From NCBI GenBank assembly GCA_027619145.1, contig JAQCGA010000241.1:1-6512 (forward strand): 6,512 nt of DNA, written 5' to 3'. The translations under genes and the position numbers were made by a program. Position 1 is the first letter of the stretch. The number at the start of each line of letters is the position of its first letter. Source of the DNA: a bacterium (GTDB taxonomy: Bacteria; Latescibacterota; UBA2968; GCA-2709665). Below are positions 1 to 5,312 of the stretch, piece by piece. Under the pieces are notes generated by a model. That model did no database searches, was not told where the DNA came from, and worked only from the letters and a program-made list of their open reading frames with translations.

Positions 1-534
1 AGAGATGGAAGCCTGCTGTCTGAAGAAGAAATGGGGCCAGCGGACATCCACGGTCAATCCCGGTTTAACTTTCGTCACAAACATATTCAGGACGGGCAGG
101 AAACCGATTATTTGCGGAGTGCGTTTGAGCGAGACTTTGGTCAGAACGGCCCGAGTCTTTCGCGACTGATTCAGACGACGCTGAAGGGGTGGAAGAGATA
201 TAAAGATCACCCGGATTTGCGAATCCGGAAGTGTTTTGAGCAAAAGGGGTCCCGGCTGGCAGATGTCTATGCAGCAGCGATCTGGGCGATGAGAAAATGG
301 TACAGGAAAGACGGCGCACTATCTGGAGAACTCGAAAGGACGCTCCGGGAGTTGTACGGGGAGTTTGGCTGGCGTGCCCGAGTGGTTGCACCGACGCTGG
401 GCAGGTGGATGTATGTTTCGATGAAACGGGAGGCAAAACGGCTGGATAGTGGATGGACGTACGAGCCAGATACTTTCTATGAGAAGAATGCAAAAGCGCT
501 GGCATTGGAAGAATCAGTTGCTTTGGGCACATGA
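1..534 (+). CDS. C-terminal part of a probable cobalamin-binding radical SAM protein (5' end outside window)
   Basis: The frame is open to the left edge, so the first ATG inside the window (position 31) is probably internal and the gene starts upstream. The visible 177 residues contain no iron-sulphur CxxxCxxC motif and no B12 site. They resemble, from memory, the helical tail found after the radical SAM domain in B12-binding radical SAM proteins: an FRHKHI segment, then YLRSAFERDF..NGPSLSRL, then a GWKRYKDHPD segment with its many Arg/Lys, and a terminal GWTYEPDTFYE. Such enzymes use a 4Fe-4S cluster, S-adenosylmethionine and usually cobalamin for methylation or other radical chemistry; the substrate cannot be inferred here. 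The TGA stop is followed after 66 nt by the acylase gene in the same direction, so co-transcription is possible. Family assignment rests on the tail alone and is moderate; the frame itself is clearly coding. Confidence 0.6.
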   Translation, partial: RDGSLLSEEEMGPADIHGQSRFNFRHKHIQDGQETDYLRSAFERDFGQNGPSLSRLIQTTLKGWKRYKDHPDLRIRKCFEQKGSRLADVYAAAIWAMRKWYRKDGALSGELERTLRELYGEFGWRARVVAPTLGRWMYVSMKREAKRLDSGWTYEPDTFYEKNAKALALEESVALGT

Positions 535-588
535 GAGAAAGATGGAGCGCCTGCCGTTGGATGGGGAAGGTGGGTTCCCAATACAGAC

Positions 589-593
589 AAGGA
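589..593 (+). promoter_or_regulatory. Ribosome binding site of the acylase gene
   Basis: AAGGA lies 7 nt before the ATG at 601. It supports 601 as the start and hence the inclusion of the N-terminal helix-turn-helix-like segment. In this frame there is no other start codon between the preceding gene's TGA and 601. Confidence 0.6.
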
Positions 594-600
594 TTGGCAT

Positions 601-2961
601 ATGAGCAGAGAGATTCCAGCAGAGCGCAAAGCGGTTCTGGTGCGGATGCTGCGTGGAGAGGTGAAACCGGATGTGGCGGCACAGGAGTTGAGCATTTCCC
701 GCCGGGCGCTGACGGATTTGCGGAGGCGATACCTGAACAGCAAGTTGCCGCAGATGGATGGTGTGCTGAAGGCGCCGCTGGACGGGCCGGTGCAGGTGCG
801 GCGAGACCGATGGGGGGTGACGCATATTGGGGCAAACTCCCTGGCGGACTGTTATGTGTCTCTGGGTTATGCGATGGCGCAGGACCGGCTCTGGCACCTG
901 GACTATCAGCGCCGCCAGGCGCACGGGCGGTTGGCGGAAATCCTGGGGCCAGACTATCTGAGAGCGGACCGGTTACATCGAACAATAGGATTGACGCGTG
1001 CGGCAGATGAAGCGGAGATTTCGGATGAGGCGGCACTGGTGCTGGAGTCTATGACTGCGGGGATCAATGCGTGGATGGAGTCTGGACGGAGCCCACTACC
1101 GGTAGAGTTTGATCTGCTGGAATATGAACCGGAGCCCTGGACGGTGCGGGATTCGGTGGTTGTGTGGAAATGGCGCTGGTGGATGCTTACCGGGCGGCTG
1201 GATAATCTTGTATTGGCCGAGGCGGCTCGGCGGCATTTGCCGCCAGATTTATTCGATCTGTTCTGGTCTGTAGAGGTGGGCGAGGAGACGATTGTACCGG
1301 GAGACGAACCGGCCGGAACGGGCGGGTACGATACTGGAGAAGGCAGCAATAACTGGGCTGTGGGTGCCAGCCGAAGTACTACGGGGAAGCCGATTCTGGC
1401 GTCCGACCCACACAATCCGGTGTGGCATCCCAGCCAGTGGTACCAGGCGCAGTTGACGGCACCGGGGATGGATGCGGTAGGCGCTATTTTTACGGGTACA
1501 CCGGGAATTTATATTGGGCATACACGCCGCACGGCCTGGGGGGTAACGAATCATACGGCTTCGATTCGGGATTTGTACCGGGAAACCGTGCCGCAGGATA
1601 ACCCGGAAATGTACCGGGAAGGGGAAGACTGGCGTCCTTTTGAGGTACATCAGGAGGAGATTCGGGTGAAGGGGCAGGCACCGGATCTGTTGACGGTGCG
1701 TCGCACCGTGCGTGGGCCGGTGGTGAATGCGGTGGTGTCTGCGGTGGATGGGGCATCGGAGCCACCGCTTTCGATGCGCTGGACGGGTGCGATGCCGTTT
1801 ACGGGGATTGAGGCGATGCTGGCATTACAGCGTTCTTCTTCCGTGGCGGATGTGCTGGAGGCCCTGCGGCAGTGGCCTTGCCCGATTCTGAATATGGTAT
1901 TTGCAGATGCGGACGGTCGGGTAGGTTACCACGCGGTGGGATATGTACCCAGGCGATCTACAACCTGTTATGGGTTCCGCCCGGCCAATGATCCGGCGCA
2001 TGTATGGGATGGGTTTTATGCGTTCGATGAGATGCCGGGTCTGGTGGACCCGGAACAGGATTGGGTGGCCACAGCGAATAATCCGCCCTGGGGCGGACAG
2101 GGCCCGTACCTGAGCCTGGGCTCCTGGGCAGATGGGTACCGGTTTCGACGCATCCGGGAGCGGATCGAGGCTGCGCCGAAGCACCGCCCTGAAGAGGTGG
2201 GTGCGATTCATGCAGATGTGGTTCATGGCCGGGCGCAGGATCTGGCCGGTGTGGTGGCGCGTTTTGCGCAGCAGGCGTCGAATAAGAAGCTACGGGATTT
2301 TGGGGGTCTGCTGGAGGGTTGGGATGGAGCGTATGCGACCGATGCGGTAGCGCCCACGGTGTTTACGGCATTCTGGGAACGGTGGTTGCGCAGAGTAGCC
2401 GGGATGCGGTTTCCAGAAGAGGTGATTTCCCTGGTGGCGAGTCGTGCGGGCAGTGTGGCACGAGGTGTTTTGCTGGGCGAGGAGAACGGCTGGTTGCCGG
2501 AGGAGAAAGATCTGGAAACAGAGGTTCTTGAAGCATTGAAGGAGGCGTTGGGCTGGTTGTGTGAGAAGGTGGGTTCCCGGCGTTCACAGTGGCGATGGGG
2601 TCGGTTGCACCGGGTGCGGTTTGCGCATCCGATTAGCAGGGCCGGTGTGCCAGAAGAGTTGTTCGATCTTGGCCCTTTTGAGACGTCCGGCGGTACAGGT
2701 ACGGTGCGTGCGGCAGGGTATAGTACAGCGCGTCCGTTTGAGGTAACGGGGCTGTCTTCGTATCGGATGGTGGTAGATATGGCGGACCCGGCGCGATCCT
2801 GGGCAGTGACAACAGGTGGGCAGTCCGGTCATTTGGCCAGTTCGCATTATGGAGACCATACGTCGCTTTGGCTGGCGGACGAGTACCATCCTTTGTTGAT
2901 GGATTCGGCGGAAATTGAGAAGTATCTGGAGGCGGAACTGAAGCTGGAGCCAGGGGAATAA
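601..2961 (+). CDS. Penicillin acylase family protein (Ntn hydrolase) with N-terminal HTH-like segment
   Basis: A 786-residue member of the penicillin amidase (S45) family, which hydrolyses amide bonds of N-acyl compounds such as penicillins, acyl-homoserine lactones or other acyl amides; the substrate is not predictable. The alpha region shows RRDRWGVTHI (67-76) and GYAMAQDRLW (89-98). The autoprocessing site is GSNNW with nucleophile Ser249 (codon 1345-1347). Downstream come DPH (269-271), a GHTRRTAWGVTN stretch (306-317), TANNPP (491-496) with the expected oxyanion Asn near beta-position 241-245, an Arg-rich RFRRIRERI (514-522), and the C-terminal GQSGHLASSHYGD (740-752). Length is usual for the family. 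Unlike most members there is no signal peptide: the first 50 residues are charged and include VAAQELSISRRALTDLRRR (25-43), which looks like a helix-turn-helix. The start is supported by AAGGA at 589-593. The protein is therefore predicted cytoplasmic, which is inference. Acylase identity is very secure, specificity unknown. Confidence 0.95.
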   Translation: MSREIPAERKAVLVRMLRGEVKPDVAAQELSISRRALTDLRRRYLNSKLPQMDGVLKAPLDGPVQVRRDRWGVTHIGANSLADCYVSLGYAMAQDRLWHLDYQRRQAHGRLAEILGPDYLRADRLHRTIGLTRAADEAEISDEAALVLESMTAGINAWMESGRSPLPVEFDLLEYEPEPWTVRDSVVVWKWRWWMLTGRLDNLVLAEAARRHLPPDLFDLFWSVEVGEETIVPGDEPAGTGGYDTGEGSNNWAVGASRSTTGKPILASDPHNPVWHPSQWYQAQLTAPGMDAVGAIFTGTPGIYIGHTRRTAWGVTNHTASIRDLYRETVPQDNPEMYREGEDWRPFEVHQEEIRVKGQAPDLLTVRRTVRGPVVNAVVSAVDGASEPPLSMRWTGAMPFTGIEAMLALQRSSSVADVLEALRQWPCPILNMVFADADGRVGYHAVGYVPRRSTTCYGFRPANDPAHVWDGFYAFDEMPGLVDPEQDWVATANNPPWGGQGPYLSLGSWADGYRFRRIRERIEAAPKHRPEEVGAIHADVVHGRAQDLAGVVARFAQQASNKKLRDFGGLLEGWDGAYATDAVAPTVFTAFWERWLRRVAGMRFPEEVISLVASRAGSVARGVLLGEENGWLPEEKDLETEVLEALKEALGWLCEKVGSRRSQWRWGRLHRVRFAHPISRAGVPEELFDLGPFETSGGTGTVRAAGYSTARPFEVTGLSSYRMVVDMADPARSWAVTTGGQSGHLASSHYGDHTSLWLADEYHPLLMDSAEIEKYLEAELKLEPGE

Positions 2962-2970
2962 AAAAAAAGC

Positions 2971-3150
2971 GGGGTCACGCAAAGGCGCAAAGACGCAAAG
3001 GGAGAAGCGGGGACACGAAGGGGCACGAAGGAGCGCGAAGGGCCACGAAACCCGGCCCATCCGCTCCTGGGTTGGTAGTAGCAGGAGAGGATTGTAGAAG
3101 GACAAAAGGGTTGTGGAGGCGAGAACACAAAAGGCGAGAAGACACGAAGG
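2971..3150. repeat. Intergenic repeat element, copy A (CGCAAAG and CACGAAGG arrays)
   Basis: The 201-nt gap between the acylase stop and the SDR start is filled by purine-rich short repeats. Three 8-bp units of the type CGCAAAGG stand at 2978-3001, and four 10-bp units of the type GGGCACGAAG at 3011-3050, with one further ACACGAAGG at 3142-3150. A pair of AGGCGAGA boxes lies at 3117-3124 and 3132-3139. The segment CGAAGGGCCACGAA (3036-3049), followed by TCCGC and GGGTTGG, recurs at 5162-5200. From memory, similar strings occur as dispersed intergenic repeats in many unrelated bacterial genomes and often give spurious predicted peptides. No gene, terminator hairpin or convincing promoter was seen in the gap. 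Function unknown. Confidence 0.75.
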
Positions 3151-3152
3151 GA

Positions 3153-3159
3153 AAGGTGG
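3153..3159 (+). promoter_or_regulatory. Ribosome binding site of the SDR gene
   Basis: AAGGTGG ends 3 nt before the ATG at 3163; its AAGG core leaves 6 nt. It directly abuts the last ACACGAAGG unit of the repeat element, so the translation signal may have been built from repeat sequence. In-frame extension upstream is blocked by a TAG at about 3076. Confidence 0.5.
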
Positions 3160-3162
3160 AAT

Positions 3163-3894
3163 ATGGGAAAGCTGGATGGTAAGGTGGCGTTGGTGACGGG
3201 AGGGAGTCGGGGGATTGGGAATGGGATTGCGCGGGGGCTTGCGGCAGAGGGGGCGAAGCTGGTGTTGACGGCGCGTGGGGAGGAGGCGCTGGAGGCGGCG
3301 GCGGAAGCGATGAGAAAAGGGGGGACGGAGGTGCTGGCGGTTCCGGCGGATGTGGGTGATGAGGCGCAGGTAGAGGCGTTGTTCGCACGGGTGATGGAGA
3401 AGTTTGGGAGGGTGGATGTGCTGGTGAACAATGCGGGGGCGTTTGATGGTGGACCGATTGAGTCCTTGTCTGCAGAGGCGTGGGACCATGTGATGGCGGT
3501 GAATTTACGTGGGCCGTTTTTGTGTACGCGGGCGGCGTTCCGGCAAATGAAGGAGCAGGGCGGTGGGCGGATTATCAATATTGGAAGTATTTCTGCACAG
3601 CGGGTGCGGCTCAATTCAGCACCGTACAGTACGAGTAAGTTTGGGTTGTGGGGATTGACGCAGTCTACGGCGCTGGAGGGACGGGACTACGGGATTGCGT
3701 GCAGTTGTTTGCATCCGGGCAATACGCTGGTGGAGCGGCGTGTGAGTAGCGGAAAAATTTCGGATGAAGAGCCGATGATGAGTACGGACGAACTGGCCGA
3801 AGCAGCGGTGCTGATGGCAACGTTGCCCCCGCACGTCAATATGTTAGAGGCCATTGTTTTGCCGGTGGGACAGCTTTATTTGGGACGGGGATGA
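3163..3894 (+). CDS. Classical short-chain dehydrogenase/reductase (SDR)
   Basis: A 243-residue NAD(P)-dependent oxidoreductase of the classical SDR family, full length for the family. Visible hallmarks in order: the Rossmann glycine motif TGGSRGIG (12-19); Arg38 after beta-strand 2, favouring NADP(H); ADV with Asp63; NNAG (89-92); Asn114 in MAVNL; catalytic Ser142 in GSIS; and YSTSK with Tyr155 and Lys159, giving a complete Asn-Ser-Tyr-Lys tetrad. HPG (184-186) follows, and the C-terminus ends in LPVGQLYLGRG. It resembles 3-oxoacyl-ACP reductase (FabG)-like and sugar or polyol dehydrogenases, but the substrate loop does not allow a choice. It is followed after 111 nt by the DUF6807 gene in the same direction, so the two are probably co-transcribed. 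G is favoured over C at third codon positions to an extreme degree (29 G and 0 C in the first 40 codons). Start chosen by the Rossmann fold beginning at residue 7. Confidence 0.95.
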   Translation: MGKLDGKVALVTGGSRGIGNGIARGLAAEGAKLVLTARGEEALEAAAEAMRKGGTEVLAVPADVGDEAQVEALFARVMEKFGRVDVLVNNAGAFDGGPIESLSAEAWDHVMAVNLRGPFLCTRAAFRQMKEQGGGRIINIGSISAQRVRLNSAPYSTSKFGLWGLTQSTALEGRDYGIACSCLHPGNTLVERRVSSGKISDEEPMMSTDELAEAAVLMATLPPHVNMLEAIVLPVGQLYLGRG

Positions 3895-3993
3895 GGAGAG
3901 AAAGGCAATGATACCTCGGGGTTTGAGGATTGCGGTAGAGCCCAGGAGTTGGCAGTTGGCTCCTCTCTGGAAACGGAGATGGGTGGGTTCTTT

Positions 3994-4000
3994 AAGGAGG
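3994..4000 (+). promoter_or_regulatory. Strong Shine-Dalgarno that sets the DUF6807 start
   Basis: AAGGAGG, a full match to the 16S anti-Shine-Dalgarno, lies 5 nt before ATG 4006. The upstream in-frame candidates, TTG at 3949 and ATG at 3979, have no comparable signal. The ATG at 4001 touches the motif directly and is in another frame, closing after two codons. This decides for 4006. Confidence 0.8.
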
Positions 4001-4005
4001 ATGGG

Positions 4006-5094
4006 ATGAAGTTGACGTTTATGGTTCCAAGGTCGCGGCCGGAACATCTGGCGGGTTTTTCCGCGCCGGAGGGGTGTACGGATCGGTTGCTACAATTGAA
4101 TGGGGAAGATGGCCGGGTGTTGATCGCGGAGCGCGATCCGTCTATTCCTATGTATCAGGTAAAGTTACCGGCGATGTGTGCGGGAGAACCGATGGTGTTC
4201 GAGGTGACGCCTTTGGCGCAGGCAGAGGGTGCGGCCGGGATTTCATTCGTGGAAGAAGACGGCCAGATAGATGTGGGCCTGGCCGGATCGCCATTCTTTA
4301 CGTTTCATTACGGCGCGGGGTATCCCAAGCCAGTGATCAATCCGATTCTGACACCGGGTGGAGTGAATATGCTGCGGGAGCCGATGCCGGCGTATTCAGA
4401 AGGGGAGCACCCGTGGCAGCGCGGGTTGACGTTGATGCAGGGTGCCATCAATGGCGTGGATTGCTGGAACGAGCGAAATGAGAAAGGGTACGGACGTACG
4501 GAGCAGGACCGGGTAGCGGTGCAGATTGGACCGTTGTCTGTGGTCATTGCGTCGGACAATACGTGGTACGAAGGTGACCGGCCGTTGATGTCTGACCATC
4601 GTTTGTACCGGTTGTTCGATACGTCTCGCGACGCAGCGGTACTGGATCTGGTATTGACGTTAAAAGCGACGCATGGGCCAGTGACGATTGGTGGGACGAA
4701 GGAGGCGGGATTTTTGGGCATTCGGGTGAATCCGTCCATGAATGCAAGTGTGGACGGGCAAATGCGCAATGCCTATGGCGCTACGGACGAGGTGGGGTGC
4801 TGGTCCAGGCCCTCGCACTGGATGGATTATTTTGGACCGGTAGGGGGTGAGACGGTGGGGTTTGCAATTTTTGATCATCCGGAAAACTTGAGATATCCAA
4901 CCACATGGCACGTACGAGGGTACGGATTGTTTGCACCCAATTGTTGGATGTTTAGAGAGGATCACCGAATTCCGGAAGGTGGGGAACTGACGTTTCGCTG
5001 GCGGGTCGTGGTGCACGCCGGGGATACGGATACGGCGGATATTGCAAATCGATTTCTGGATTATGTGGATGGGCCTCGGGTGAGGTGGGAGTAG
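4006..5094 (+). CDS. DUF6807 (PmoA-like) family protein
   Basis: A 362-residue protein recognised by the signature of the family annotated as DUF6807 or, misleadingly, 'PmoA' (methane oxygenase-like), whose biochemical role is not established to my knowledge. Visible motifs: FHYG (100-103) with KP (108-109); HPWQRGL (135-141), where many members have HPHHRG; NGVDCW (149-154); TKEAGFLGIR (231-240); CW (265-266) and HWMDYFGP (271-278); the strongest block, DHPENLRYPTTWHVRGYG (290-307) followed by LFAPN (308-312); and RWRVVVHAGD (331-340). There is no signal peptide or membrane segment, so it is predicted cytoplasmic, and nothing resembles a membrane methane monooxygenase. The fold is probably beta-rich, which is inference. 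The start at 4006 is preferred over in-frame upstream codons because of the AAGGAGG at 3994-4000. It follows the SDR gene and may act with it, possibly on a carbohydrate-derived compound; that is a guess from family context. Confidence 0.85.
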   Translation: MKLTFMVPRSRPEHLAGFSAPEGCTDRLLQLNGEDGRVLIAERDPSIPMYQVKLPAMCAGEPMVFEVTPLAQAEGAAGISFVEEDGQIDVGLAGSPFFTFHYGAGYPKPVINPILTPGGVNMLREPMPAYSEGEHPWQRGLTLMQGAINGVDCWNERNEKGYGRTEQDRVAVQIGPLSVVIASDNTWYEGDRPLMSDHRLYRLFDTSRDAAVLDLVLTLKATHGPVTIGGTKEAGFLGIRVNPSMNASVDGQMRNAYGATDEVGCWSRPSHWMDYFGPVGGETVGFAIFDHPENLRYPTTWHVRGYGLFAPNCWMFREDHRIPEGGELTFRWRVVVHAGDTDTADIANRFLDYVDGPRVRWE

Positions 5095-5095
5095 G

Positions 5096-5207
5096 GGCGG
5101 GATCACGGAAAAAGGCGGGATCACGAAGAAAGGCGGAGCCCCGCACCTCACCATGCCCACACGAAGGGCCACGAAGCCCTGCCGCTCGTCCGCGGGTTGG
5201 GAGGTAG
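5096..5207. repeat. Intergenic repeat element, copy B
   Basis: Directly after the DUF6807 stop there is an 18-bp tandem repeat, GGCGGGATCACGGAAAAA (5096-5113) and a near copy at 5114-5131 with 2 mismatches, then a partial third unit to 5136. Further on, CGAAGGGCCACGAA (5162-5175), TCCGC (5189-5193) and GGGTTGG (5194-5200) match the core of copy A at 3036-3075 in the same order and orientation. AGGGC (5165-5169) and GCCCT (5176-5180) can pair around a CACGAA loop. Without a following U-run it is not a typical terminator. It belongs with copy A to one dispersed repeat family. Confidence 0.7.
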
Positions 5208-5299
5208 GATGAGAAAAAGAGGTGGTTACGTAATGATGTAGAGGCAAGGTGGTCTGTTGATTCGCATTCAGGGAAACGTAGTTGGATATTAAAAAAGAA
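5208..5299. other. Leader region of the nucleotidase-like gene, no recognised element
   Basis: This rest of the 218-nt gap before the last gene holds no coding frame of note. An 8-bp palindrome TTACGTAA lies at 5226-5233 and an AT-rich stretch at 5285-5299 just before the ribosome binding site. A TTGATT at 5257-5262 could be a -35 box, but no -10 box stands at a suitable distance, so no promoter is called. Confidence 0.4.
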
Positions 5300-5305
5300 G
5301 AGGAG
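5300..5305 (+). promoter_or_regulatory. Ribosome binding site fixing a TTG start
   Basis: GAGGAG lies 7 nt before the TTG at 5313. No in-frame ATG or GTG stands upstream near it. Starting here gives a protein with a complete signal peptide, whereas the next in-frame ATG (5346) would remove most of it. Confidence 0.75.
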
Positions 5306-5312
5306 TGTTGCG

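Noticed and set aside
532..600. Possible TGA readthrough joining the first gene to the acylase in the same frame, and likewise SDR to DUF6807 at 3892-4005
   Set aside because: The next frame is open by chance-level distance (22 and 37 codons), and each downstream gene has its own ribosome binding site. TGA is not used inside any gene, so recoding is not supported.
531..1010. Open frame starting in an ATGA overlap with the first gene's stop
   Set aside because: It runs out of frame through the acylase gene, whose own start and motifs are secure, and its Gly/Ala-rich product has no recognisable domain.
65..1036. Long minus-strand open frame of 323 codons
   Set aside because: It overlaps two clear + strand genes, and its product is Pro/Ser/His-rich low-complexity sequence as expected from the antisense of G-ending codons.
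2978..3050. CRISPR array
   Set aside because: Units are 8-10 bp with no unique spacers of 25-45 bp.
2584..3614. Minus-strand open frames across copy A and the ends of the acylase and SDR genes
   Set aside because: They are antisense to confirmed genes; their repeated Ser/Leu/Arg/Phe segments come from translating the repeat element.
4006..5094. Particulate methane monooxygenase subunit
   Set aside because: The name 'PmoA' attached to this family is misleading: there are no membrane segments and the motifs are those of DUF6807.
5165..5180. Hairpin AGGGC-CACGAA-GCCCT as a terminator of the DUF6807 gene
   Set aside because: The stem is only 5 bp and no T-run follows; it is better seen as part of the repeat core.
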